The translations under genes were made by a program, and so were the position numbers. From contig OZ007012.1 of NCBI GenBank assembly GCA_963931435.1, positions 2,046,001-2,110,000 on the forward strand: a stretch of DNA of 64,000 nt, written 5' to 3'. This document shows, in pieces, positions 33,141-40,773 of this stretch. The notes under the pieces were generated by a model. The model worked only from the letters and a program-made list of their open reading frames with translations. It was not told the DNA's origin and ran no database searches. The stretch's first letter is position 1, and every line of letters starts with the position of its first letter. The stretch is from Coprousia sp963931435. GTDB taxonomy: Bacteria > Actinomycetota > Coriobacteriia > Coriobacteriales > Coriobacteriaceae.

Positions 33141-34295
33141 CTACCGTCCTTCCTTCGCGTAGCGCTCCGCCATCTCGTCGAGCGTGGCGACCTTGACCAG
33201 AGGAGCCTTGCCGTAGCTGCCAAACTGCACGATGAGCGTGCCGACGGCCTCCTTGACACCCGCCTCGATGGCGGCCACGAGCTTTTCCTGCGCCTCGTCG
33301 GCGACGGTACCGTACATGACGAGGTCGTACACCGGCGGCAGGAAGGCGCGCGGGTCAAACTGGTCGCGCTTCTCATCGAGCAGCTGCCACACGCCCGCAA
33401 GCGAGCTCCCCTTGAGCTCGGGCTCGCGCTCGAAGAGCTCGCGCATGTTGCGCGTGACGGCGAGGCGGATGTCCGTATCGACGTTGATCTTGTTGATACC
33501 GGCAGGGATGGCCTCCAGAAGCTCGGCGATGGGGATTCCGTGCGCCTCGCCGATCTTGCCGCCGAGCTCGTTGATCTCGCGCACGATGTACTGCGGGACC
33601 GTGGAGGAGCCGTGGCTCACGAGCGCGCAGTCGAGGTCCTCGTGCGCCAGGCACTCGCGGATGGCGATGGGGATCTCGCGGCGGAGCTTGACGTCTTTGC
33701 CCTTGGAGGCGCCGTGCATGGTGCCGTAGGAGATGGCGAGCGCGTCGACGCCGGTATCGCGCACGAACTCCACCGCCGAGAGTGGGTTGGTGTAGGTGGA
33801 CGAGGCGGCGAACACGTGGTCCTCCACGCCGGCGAGCACGCCGAGCTCGCCCTCGACGGACACGCCGCGGGCGTGCGCGTACTTCACGACCTCGCGCGTG
33901 AGCTCCTTGTTCTCATCGAACGGGAGCGAGGAGCCGTCGATCATGACCGACGTGTAGCCGCCGGCGATGGCCGCCTTGACGCTCTCCATATCGCGGCCGT
34001 GGTCGAGATGGAGCACCACCGGCACCGGCGAGCTCTCGCCGTACTTCTTAACCGCGTCGCCGATGTTCTTGGCGCCGCGGATCTTGTCCTCCACGGTGCC
34101 GTTGGCAAAGTCGGCGCGGCCGCCCATGAAGGCGTTGGCGAGGTCGGCGCCCTGCAGGATGACGGGGCTGCGGAACATCTCGTGCACCTCGATGGCCGCC
34201 TTGGCCTGGCAGACGGCGTTGACGTTGAACGCACCCTGCGCGTAGCCGCCGGCGCGCGCGGCATCGAGTACGGGCTTCAGGGGGACGAGTGGCAT
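33141..34295 (-). CDS. Class II (zinc) ketose-bisphosphate aldolase
   Basis: A 384-residue aldolase of the Fba/tagatose-bisphosphate/sulfofructose-phosphate aldolase superfamily. Zinc and catalytic motifs: VVLHLDHGRDMESV (Asp and His), VEGELGVLAGVED (Glu), ISYGTMHGASKG (His), VSHGSSTVPQ (His) and the phosphate-binding INKINVDTDIRLA. It cleaves a ketose-1,6-bisphosphate to DHAP plus an aldehyde. The start is ambiguous: the ATG at 34295 lies ten bases after AGGAG, while a GTG nine bases upstream is too close to it. First enzyme gene after the regulator. Confidence 0.92.
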   Translation of the reverse strand: MPLVPLKPVLDAARAGGYAQGAFNVNAVCQAKAAIEVHEMFRSPVILQGADLANAFMGGRADFANGTVEDKIRGAKNIGDAVKKYGESSPVPVVLHLDHGRDMESVKAAIAGGYTSVMIDGSSLPFDENKELTREVVKYAHARGVSVEGELGVLAGVEDHVFAASSTYTNPLSAVEFVRDTGVDALAISYGTMHGASKGKDVKLRREIPIAIRECLAHEDLDCALVSHGSSTVPQYIVREINELGGKIGEAHGIPIAELLEAIPAGINKINVDTDIRLAVTRNMRELFEREPELKGSSLAGVWQLLDEKRDQFDPRAFLPPVYDLVMYGTVADEAQEKLVAAIEAGVKEAVGTLIVQFGSYGKAPLVKVATLDEMAERYAKEGR

Positions 34296-34343
34296 GGCTA
34301 TCACAGCTCCTTTGCTAGTGCCGGATGCGGTCCGGCGCCGGTA

Positions 34344-35414
34344 TTACTGAGGTTCGGGCCCATAGGTGCCCCGCGTTCCATCGAGCACGTTGGTGAGGTG
34401 CAGGATGCGCGCGCTCGACGGCTTGCCGTCGATGAGAGAGAGCAGCTCGTCGGCGCAGGCGACGCCCGCGTCGAAGTTCGGCAGGCGCATATAGAGATCG
34501 GGGTAGAAATTGCTCTCGCCGTTGTTGGCGAGCTCGGCGGTAAGGATGCCGCGCTCGCGGCAGCGGTAGCGGATGGGCTCGGTCCAGCCCGACCAGCTGG
34601 CGATGACGGCGTCGCCCCGCGTAAGGCCGGCCACCGCGCGGCGCAGGGTGTCGGCGAACTCCGCCGTCAGGCGGTCGCCCTCCGGCGTTGCGCCCACCGA
34701 ATAACGGAGGTCCCACGTATCCAGGTTCTCGAGCGTGATGGGCGTCGTCACGATCTCGAGCTCGGTGGCGGGATGGGCGTCTAGGGCGTCCTCGAGGCCG
34801 CGGACGCGGTCGCGCTCCTGCGGCGTATCGATGTTGGGGCGCACGTAGAGAATCCGGGCGGGCTCGCGCTCCAGGACGCACTCGGTCAGCAGGCGCGCCC
34901 CGTCGCGGTAGTCGAAGTCCACCGTACTGTAGATGCGCGAGTTACCGGCGCAGTCGAACGTCACGAGCGGAACATGGTCGCGCTCGATGATGGCGGCGCT
35001 CGCCGCACTCGGCCCGGCGTTATCCTTGCCGAGGAAGATGACGCCGTCCACCCGGCCCTCCAGATAGGCGACCAGATAGTCGCTCATGCCCGCCGTCTTT
35101 ACCTTATTGGTGCAGAGCAGAAGGTTATAGCCCACGTCTTCCAGACGGCTCTGGATGCCGCGGATCGTCTGGGAGAAGCGCGGTACGGCGAGGTTCTTCT
35201 TGGCCACCACGCCCACGCAGCCGGAGCGGCGCCGGCGAAGCGCCCGCGCGGCGCTGTTGGGGACGTAGTTGAGCTCGCGGGCGGCACGCAGCACCCGCTC
35301 GCGCGTCTCGGCGGCGATGGACTGGCCGGGGGTGTTGTTGATCACATACGAGACCGTTGCGGTGGTGACATCGGCGGCACGTGCGATGTCCTTGAGTGTC
35401 ACGCGTTTCGCCAT
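34344..35414 (-). CDS. LacI/GalR-family transcriptional regulator of the aldolase/LarA regulon
   Basis: A 356-residue repressor. The N-terminal HTH and hinge (VTLKDIARAADVTTATVSYV, then NYVPNSAARALRRRRSG) are typical. The periplasmic-binding-like effector domain runs from about 62 to the end (GVVAKKNLAVPRFSQTIRGI, FDCAGNSRIYSTVDFDYRDG). It heads the leftward operon and is divergent from the ABC transporter. Two identical palindromes lie in the 392-base divergent region, one on each side. The start at 35414 is preceded by GGGAGG. The effector is not known, but is presumably the imported sugar or its phosphate. Confidence 0.93.
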   Translation of the reverse strand: MAKRVTLKDIARAADVTTATVSYVINNTPGQSIAAETRERVLRAARELNYVPNSAARALRRRRSGCVGVVAKKNLAVPRFSQTIRGIQSRLEDVGYNLLLCTNKVKTAGMSDYLVAYLEGRVDGVIFLGKDNAGPSAASAAIIERDHVPLVTFDCAGNSRIYSTVDFDYRDGARLLTECVLEREPARILYVRPNIDTPQERDRVRGLEDALDAHPATELEIVTTPITLENLDTWDLRYSVGATPEGDRLTAEFADTLRRAVAGLTRGDAVIASWSGWTEPIRYRCRERGILTAELANNGESNFYPDLYMRLPNFDAGVACADELLSLIDGKPSSARILHLTNVLDGTRGTYGPEPQ

Positions 35415-35481
35415 GTCGCCTCCCTGGCTCCGGTTTTTGGGCCGCGGACGCGCGCCATGCGCGGCAAGAGTCCGCTGCCGA

Positions 35482-35497
35482 ACTTATACGTTTAAGT
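35482..35497. promoter_or_regulatory. LacI-type operator, copy 1 (lacI side)
   Basis: ACTTATACGTTTAAGT, a near-perfect palindrome with the central CG typical of LacI-family sites, 68 bases upstream of the regulator start. Confidence 0.75.
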
Positions 35498-35718
35498 TAC
35501 CACGTTGCAGATTTGATACTGGCGACTTCTTGTAATCAATGGGAAATAAACCGCCTGCCGCCCAAAACCAACCGTTTGGAGATTGGTACCCTGAGGCAAG
35601 ATAAAGCGTTTATCCATAGCTTTACCTGCTCTTTTAATGCCTGCGAAACATAGTTGTTCAGCCCTTGACGGAAAACCTTCCCCCTATCCATTCCGCTCAA
35701 AGGCGTCTACTATGCTTG

Positions 35719-35746
35719 TTGAGAAGGTTCGTCCGGCTACTTATAC
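35719..35746 (+). promoter_or_regulatory. Promoter of the NitT/TauT-type ABC transporter operon
   Basis: -35 TTGAGA (35719-35724), 16-base spacer, -10 TTATAC (35741-35746). The -10 lies inside operator copy 2, so repressor binding would block RNA polymerase. Confidence 0.55.
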
Positions 35747-35754
35747 GTTTAAGT
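35739..35754. promoter_or_regulatory. LacI-type operator, copy 2 (transporter side)
   Basis: Identical 16-mer ACTTATACGTTTAAGT, 53 bases before the permease start. Exact repetition on both sides of a divergent LacI gene is strong evidence for co-regulation. Confidence 0.78.
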
Positions 35755-35806
35755 ACCCAAGCGAGCGACTCCGGCATCGGTTCTCACGGGAAAGGAGCTT
35801 GTCGCG

Positions 35807-36589
35807 ATGCAGAACGAGAAGAAAGTGCCCATCTGGGCGAAGATACCCAACTGGGTGTGGGTATTGATTTCGTTGGCGTGCGCCGCCTTGCTGTGGTTCG
35901 CCGCCAACAGCGCCTGGCCGGCCGTTTTCGCCTCGCCCATCGAGGTGCTAGACGCCGCCGCCGAGCGCGCCGCGAGCGGGGTGCTCTGGGAGCACACCTG
36001 GGCGTCGCTGTCCCGCGTGCTCACGGGCTTCGGCATCGCCTTCATCGTCGCGATCCCCGTCGCGTTCCTGATGGCTTGGTACGACCCGTTCCGCCACATC
36101 GTCGAGCCCTGGATCCAGTTCATCCGTAACATCCCGCCGCTCGCCTACGTGTTCCTCATCATCGCCGCCCTCGGCATCGGCCAGGTCTCCAAGATCACCG
36201 TTATCTTCATCGCGGCGTTCCTGGTGCAGGTTGTAACCATCTATCAGGGCGTCAAGGGTGTCGACAACACCCTCATCAAGGCCGCCCGCGTCCTCGGCGC
36301 CAAGCAGAAGGACATCTTCTTCAAGGTCATCATCCCCGCCTCGACCCCGTTCATCCTGGTCGCTGCGCGCCTCGGCCTCTCCACGTCGCTCACGACGCTC
36401 ATGGCCTCCGAGATCGTCGGCGGCGACCGCGGCCTCGGCATGATGATCCAGCAGGCTAGCGGTTACTACCAGATGGACGTCGTGCTGCTCGGCATCATCA
36501 TGCTCGGCATCATCGGCATCCTGTTCGAGAAGATCGTTCGCTTCCTTGAAAGGAGGTTCACCGGATGGCAGGAGACCGTGCAGCAGTAA
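35807..36589 (+). CDS. ABC transporter permease, NitT/TauT (SsuC-like) family
   Basis: A 260-residue inner-membrane permease with six helices. The EAA loop (IKAARVLGAKQKDIFFKVII, then PASTPF) docks the ATPase. Family type is shown by NIPPLAYVFLIIAALGIGQ and ASEIVGGDRGLGMMI, as in SsuC/TauC. The ATG at 35807 follows AAAGGAG at eight bases. The family imports sulfonates, nitrate, taurine, thiamine precursors and other small polar molecules; a carbohydrate-linked role here is inferred only from operator sharing. Confidence 0.92.
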   Translation: MQNEKKVPIWAKIPNWVWVLISLACAALLWFAANSAWPAVFASPIEVLDAAAERAASGVLWEHTWASLSRVLTGFGIAFIVAIPVAFLMAWYDPFRHIVEPWIQFIRNIPPLAYVFLIIAALGIGQVSKITVIFIAAFLVQVVTIYQGVKGVDNTLIKAARVLGAKQKDIFFKVIIPASTPFILVAARLGLSTSLTTLMASEIVGGDRGLGMMIQQASGYYQMDVVLLGIIMLGIIGILFEKIVRFLERRFTGWQETVQQ

Positions 36590-37356
36590 AGGTCCACATC
36601 GACCATGTGGTGAAGAAGTTCCAGACGCGTAAAGGTGAGATGACTGCGCTCAACGGCGTCGACCTCGACATCCACGAGAACGAGTTCATTACCGTCGTCG
36701 GTCCGTCAGGTTGCGGCAAGTCGACGCTTCTGAACATCATCGGCGGCCTCGAGTCCCCCACCGAGGGCCAGGTCACCGTCGACGGCAAGCCGGTTGACGG
36801 CCCGAGCCCCGAGCGCGGCATCGTGTTCCAGCAGTACGCGCTCTTCCCCTGGCTCACCGTCATCAAGAACGTCATGTTCGGCCTGAAGCTTCAGGGCAAG
36901 TCCAAGGAAGAGGCCGAGGAGATCGCCCACAAGTACCTCAAGATGGTCGAACTCGAGGACTTCGCCAACCACTATCCCAAGGAGCTCTCCGGCGGCATGA
37001 AGCAGCGCGTCGCCATCGCCCGCGCCTACGCCACCAACCCGCAGGTCCTGCTTATGGACGAGCCCTTCGGCGCCCTCGACGCCCAGACCCGCACCCAGCT
37101 CCAGCAGGAGCTTATCGAGACCTGGGAGAAGGAGCGCAAGACCTGCTTCTTCATCACCCACGACGTGGAAGAGGCCATCATCCTGGGCAACCGCTGCGTC
37201 ATCATGAGCGCGCGCCCGGGCCGCGTGAAGGACATCATCGACATCGATATCCCCTATCCGCGCGACCAGGCCACCAAGATGAGCCCGCGCTTCCTGGAGC
37301 TCAAGAACGAGATCTGGGGACAGGTCTACCAGGAGTACCTCTCCGTCCGCAAGTAA
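36565..37356 (+). CDS. ABC transporter ATPase, NitT/TauT (SsuB-like) family
   Basis: A 263-residue nucleotide-binding subunit. Walker A GPSGCGKST, Q-loop FQQYALFPWLTV, signature LSGGMKQRVAIARA, Walker B LLMDEPFGALD, switch His in FFITHDVEEA, and the family-typical ENEFITVVGPSG and IVMSARPGRV-like (IMSARPGRV) segments. It overlaps the permease by 25 bases, with AAAGGAGG inside the permease frame, so the two are translationally coupled. Confidence 0.95.
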   Translation: MAGDRAAVKVHIDHVVKKFQTRKGEMTALNGVDLDIHENEFITVVGPSGCGKSTLLNIIGGLESPTEGQVTVDGKPVDGPSPERGIVFQQYALFPWLTVIKNVMFGLKLQGKSKEEAEEIAHKYLKMVELEDFANHYPKELSGGMKQRVAIARAYATNPQVLLMDEPFGALDAQTRTQLQQELIETWEKERKTCFFITHDVEEAIILGNRCVIMSARPGRVKDIIDIDIPYPRDQATKMSPRFLELKNEIWGQVYQEYLSVRK

Positions 37357-37383
37357 GTCGGCCGCGGCGCGCCGCCTCGCGCC

Positions 37384-37436
37384 GCACCCTCCGGGCAATT
37401 TGCCCGGTAACGTCGGGAAAAAGCACCGTAGGGTGC
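37384..37436 (+). promoter_or_regulatory. Nested intercistronic hairpin between ATPase and receptor genes
   Basis: Inner perfect stem CCGGGCAA/TTGCCCGG (37391-37407) within an outer GCACCCT/AGGGTGC stem (37384-37390, 37430-37436), placed just before the receptor RBS. Such structures commonly protect or process mRNA so that the binding protein is made in excess. Confidence 0.55.
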
Positions 37437-37464
37437 GAGGTTGTACAAGAAAAAGGAGAACATC

Positions 37465-38529
37465 ATGTCCAACCTGAACGAGTTCATGCTCAGCCGCCGC
37501 AGCGTGCTCGCCGGTCTCGGCGGCGTCGGCCTCGCCGCCGCGGGCCTCGCCGGCTGCTCCGGCAACGAGACTCCCGCGCAGGGCAGCGCCGGCAGCGCCG
37601 CCTCGGGCAGCGACTACGAGCCCGTGACGCTCCGCGTCGCCTACATGCCGAACCTCGGCTCCGCCTCCTCGCTCTTCACCGCCATCGACCAGGGCTACTT
37701 CGATGAGTACGGCATCACCGTCGAGCCCGCGCAGTTCCAGGGCGGCCCGGCCGAGATCACCGCTATGCAGTCCGGCGACATCGACATCGCCCAGATCGGC
37801 CACGGCGCGCACAGCCTCTGCATCGGCGGCGACGCCGTCGTGTTCGCCTTCGACCAGCTCTCGCAGGCCGACGCCGTCGTCTGCGACAAGTCGAAGGTCG
37901 CCTCCGCCGAGGAGCTCGCCGGCAAGACCGTCGGCGTTTCCTCCGGCACTTCCTCTGAGATCATCCTCCAGTTCGTGCTCCGCGACGCCGGCCTCACCAT
38001 GGACGACATCAACCCCATCGAGATGGACGTCTCGGGCATGACCACCGCTCTGCTCTCCGGCCAGATCGACGCCGCCGCCACCTGGTCGCCCAACACCGTG
38101 ACCATCAAGGAGCAGCTCGGCGACAACTACCTCGTCCTCGGCACCAACACCGACTACTCCGACGAGGTCGCCTTCCCCTCCAGCTTTGTCTGCCTGCCCG
38201 ATTACGCTGAGGAGAACGCCGAGGTGCTCGCCCGCTTCGGCGCCGCCATCGACAAGGCCCAGAAGTACCGCGCCGAGAACATCGAGGAGGTCGCGAAGCT
38301 TCTCTCCTCCGAGCTCGACGTGCCCGAGGACACCATGGTCGCCGCCACCGGCGAGGGCGACTGGCAGGGCGCCGTCGACTGCCAGGGCGACACCGACACC
38401 ATCCTCGGCTACTACACCGCGCAGCAGCAGGTCTTCCTCGACAACGGCACCGTCGAGGCCGAGGTCCCGGTCGAGGACTACGTCAAGACCGACATCATGG
38501 AGGAGGCCTACACCCTTTCGCAGGAGTAG
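37465..38529 (+). CDS. ABC transporter substrate-binding lipoprotein, NitT/TauT family
   Basis: A 354-residue solute receptor. The N-terminus has a twin-arginine motif (SRRSVLAGLGG) and a lipobox (GLAGC, Cys29 region), so it is probably a Tat-exported lipoprotein. The mature domain matches SsuA/TauA receptors: LRVAYMPNLGSASSLFTAID, QGGPAEITAMQSGDIDIAQI, GKTVGVSSGTSSEIIL, SGQIDAAATWSPN. It captures the ligand for the adjacent permease/ATPase. I chose the ATG at 37465, with AAAAGGAG six bases upstream. Confidence 0.93.
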   Translation: MSNLNEFMLSRRSVLAGLGGVGLAAAGLAGCSGNETPAQGSAGSAASGSDYEPVTLRVAYMPNLGSASSLFTAIDQGYFDEYGITVEPAQFQGGPAEITAMQSGDIDIAQIGHGAHSLCIGGDAVVFAFDQLSQADAVVCDKSKVASAEELAGKTVGVSSGTSSEIILQFVLRDAGLTMDDINPIEMDVSGMTTALLSGQIDAAATWSPNTVTIKEQLGDNYLVLGTNTDYSDEVAFPSSFVCLPDYAEENAEVLARFGAAIDKAQKYRAENIEEVAKLLSSELDVPEDTMVAATGEGDWQGAVDCQGDTDTILGYYTAQQQVFLDNGTVEAEVPVEDYVKTDIMEEAYTLSQE

Positions 38530-38571
38530 GTTTGCTCGCTAAGCGCAGGCGCTGACCTGTAGCTTTACCAC

Positions 38572-38611
38572 AAGCGGCCGGCCATGCGCGCGCATCGGCC
38601 GGCCGCTTTTT
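38572..38611 (+). terminator. Terminator of the ABC transporter operon
   Basis: AAGCGGCCGGCC ... GGCCGGCCGC stem followed by TTTTT, 43 bases past the receptor stop. It separates this operon from nagB/nagA. Confidence 0.88.
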
Positions 38612-38666
38612 AGCGCCGCGGCGCGTGAAACACGTCGCGCACACGAGATTCGAGAAGGGACGCACC

Positions 38667-39488
38667 ATGGCACACGATTACTATCACATTCCGGCGGACC
38701 AGCTGGGCGAGGGCGCCAAGATTCCGCTCGAGGTGCTCGGCGACTCGGGAGAGATCTTCTACGAGATGGCCCTCACGATGGTCGACGAGATCGAGGCGCA
38801 TAACGCCCGCGGCGAGAAGACCGTCTTCATCTGCCCAGTAGGCCCTGTCGGCCAGTACCCCATCTTCGTCCGCTTGGTGAACGAGCGCAACGTCTCGCTC
38901 AAGAACTGCTGGTTCATCAACATGGACGAGTACCTGACCGACGATGACGAGTGGATCGACGCCGCCGACGCGCTCTCGTTCCGCGGCTTTATGGAGCGCA
39001 CGGTCTACAGCAAGATTCGCCCGGAGCTCGTCGTTCCCGAAGAGCAGCGCATCTTCCCCGACCCCACAGACCCCGGCCGCGTCGGTCGCGTCATCGATGA
39101 GCTCGGCGGCGTCGACATCGCCTTCGGCGGCATCGGCATCACGGGGCATCTCGCGTTCAACGAGCCCGACCCCGAGCTCTCCGCGGAGGAGTTCGCCGCG
39201 CTCGACACCCGCGTGCTCTCCATCCATCCAGAGACCCGCGCCACCAACTGCATCGGCGACCTCGGCGGTGCGCTTGAGGACATGCCCCACCGTTGCGTCA
39301 CCATCGGCATGAAGGAGATCCTGGGCGCCCGCAAGGTGCGTCTCGGCGTCTTCCGCGACTGGCACCGCGCCGTCGTCCGTCGCGCTGCCTACGGTGAGGT
39401 CACCGCCGCCTTCCCGGCGACGCTTCTGCAGAACCACCCGGATGCGAAGATCTTCGTGAACAACGTGGCCGCCCAGGCCGCGTACTAG
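38667..39488 (+). CDS. Glucosamine-6-phosphate deaminase-like protein (NagB family) with altered active site
   Basis: 273 residues. The NagB/6-phosphogluconolactonase fold shows FICPVGPVGQYPIF, NMDEYL (Asp equivalent to E. coli Asp72) and GIGITGHLAFNEPDPELS. In standard NagB the latter reads GxGNDGHIAFNEP; the Asp141 of the ring-opening triad is Thr here, while His and Glu remain. It may use another amino-sugar or ketose phosphate. The start at 38667 follows GAGAAGGGACGCACC. It is followed by nagA after 9 bases. Confidence 0.85.
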   Translation: MAHDYYHIPADQLGEGAKIPLEVLGDSGEIFYEMALTMVDEIEAHNARGEKTVFICPVGPVGQYPIFVRLVNERNVSLKNCWFINMDEYLTDDDEWIDAADALSFRGFMERTVYSKIRPELVVPEEQRIFPDPTDPGRVGRVIDELGGVDIAFGGIGITGHLAFNEPDPELSAEEFAALDTRVLSIHPETRATNCIGDLGGALEDMPHRCVTIGMKEILGARKVRLGVFRDWHRAVVRRAAYGEVTAAFPATLLQNHPDAKIFVNNVAAQAAY

Positions 39489-39497
39489 GAGGCGGAC

Positions 39498-40685
39498 ATG
39501 GAAACCACGCGCGCGGAGGCGCCCGCGGGGGCGTCGCTCTACATCAAGGGCGCGACGGCGGTCCTTCCCGATGAGACCGTCGCCTGCGACATCGTCATCC
39601 GCGACGGGCGCATCGCGGGGCTGCCGCGCGTCTACGCCAACCCGGATGGCCTGCCCGAACTCGACGCCGCGGGCCTCACGGTGCTGCCCGGCTTCATCGA
39701 CATCCACACGCACGGCGCCGCCAACGTGGACGTGAACGCCGCCGACGAGGAGGACCTGCGCACCATCGGCCGCTTCTTCGCCAGCCAGGGCGTCACCGGC
39801 TGGCTGTGCTCGGTGCTCACCGACACGCCCGAGCAGACGCTGTGGTGCATGGAGCAGGCGCGCAAGGTGATCGAGGGCGGTCCGTACGACGGCGCCGCGC
39901 TTCTGGGCATCCACTTGGAAGGCCCCTGCCTTTCCAGCGAGTACAAGGGCGCCATGCCCGAGCATCTGCTCATGCACGAGGCGTCCGCCGACCTGTTCCG
40001 CCAATATCAGGAGGCTTCGGGCGGGCACGTGCGCTACACCACGCTCGCGCCCGAGATCCCCGGCGTGCCGGAACTCATCCCCCAGCTCAACGCCATGGGC
40101 ATCACCTGCGCCATCGGGCACAGCGGCGCCGGCTACGACCAGGCGATGGCCTGCGTGAAGGCGGGGGCGCGCTCGGCGACCCATCTGGGCAACGCCATGC
40201 GCCTGTTCCACCAGCACGACCCCGCCATCTGGGGCGTCGCTATCGAGAGCGATCTCTTTGTTGAGGCTATCTGCGACGGGCGCCACCTGCACCCCGGCAC
40301 CGTGCGCCTGTACCTCGCCGCCAAGGGCTGGGACCGCGTAGTGGCCATCACCGACTCCATCATGGCCGCGGGCCTGCCGGACGGCAACTATAAGCTCGGC
40401 GTCAACGACGTGGTGGTTGAAGACGGCGACGCCAAGCTCGCCACCACCGGCGTGCGCGCGGGCTCGACGCTCACGCTTGCCCAGGCGCTGCGCAACATCG
40501 TGAAGTTCGCAGACACGGACATCGCCCACGCCTCCCGCCTGATGACCGCCAACCCCGCCCGCCTCATCGGCCTGCCCACCAAGGGGCATATCGCCGTTGG
40601 TTGCGACGCCGACCTCACCGTGGTCGATAGCAACCTGGAGGTGGCGCGCACCATCGTAGGCGGCCGCACGGTGTACGCACGCTAA
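39498..40685 (+). CDS. nagA: N-acetylglucosamine-6-phosphate deacetylase
   Basis: A 395-residue amidohydrolase that deacetylates GlcNAc-6-P to GlcN-6-P. Seen: VLPGFIDIHTHGA (HxH metal site), LGIHLEGPCLSSEYKGAMPE, AIGHSGAGYDQAM, SATHLGNAMRLFHQ, HLHPGTVRLYLAAKG and catalytic Asp in VAITDSIMAAGLPDG. The small changes (THLGNAM for THLFNAM, TDSI for TDAM) are shared by divergent NagA groups, so the substrate may not be GlcNAc-6-P itself. TAGGAGG precedes the start. Operon with the NagB-like gene. Confidence 0.9.
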   Translation: METTRAEAPAGASLYIKGATAVLPDETVACDIVIRDGRIAGLPRVYANPDGLPELDAAGLTVLPGFIDIHTHGAANVDVNAADEEDLRTIGRFFASQGVTGWLCSVLTDTPEQTLWCMEQARKVIEGGPYDGAALLGIHLEGPCLSSEYKGAMPEHLLMHEASADLFRQYQEASGGHVRYTTLAPEIPGVPELIPQLNAMGITCAIGHSGAGYDQAMACVKAGARSATHLGNAMRLFHQHDPAIWGVAIESDLFVEAICDGRHLHPGTVRLYLAAKGWDRVVAITDSIMAAGLPDGNYKLGVNDVVVEDGDAKLATTGVRAGSTLTLAQALRNIVKFADTDIAHASRLMTANPARLIGLPTKGHIAVGCDADLTVVDSNLEVARTIVGGRTVYAR

Positions 40686-40717
40686 ACGACGAACATCAAC
40701 GTTCTCCCGAAGACGCC

Positions 40718-40756
40718 AAGGGGCCTGCAGCATATCCGCTGCGGGCCCCTTTTTTC
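40718..40756 (+). terminator. Terminator after nagA
   Basis: AAGGGGCC TGCAGC / GCTGC GGGCCCC stem with a run of six T. It lies between convergent operons. Confidence 0.88.
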
Positions 40757-40773
40757 GCCGTTACGCCTTGCCG

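Larger units (their letters stand above)
35415..35806. promoter_or_regulatory. Divergent regulatory region between lacI-type gene and ABC transporter
   Basis: 392 bases with no gene, clearly less GC-rich than the flanks. It carries two copies of the 16-bp operator (35482-35497 and 35739-35754), a promoter overlapping the second, and 240 bases between that could allow repression loops. Confidence 0.75.

Noticed and set aside
38610..40733. 707-codon minus-strand frame across nagB/nagA
   Set aside because: Shadow of the two enzymes on the other strand; no family features.
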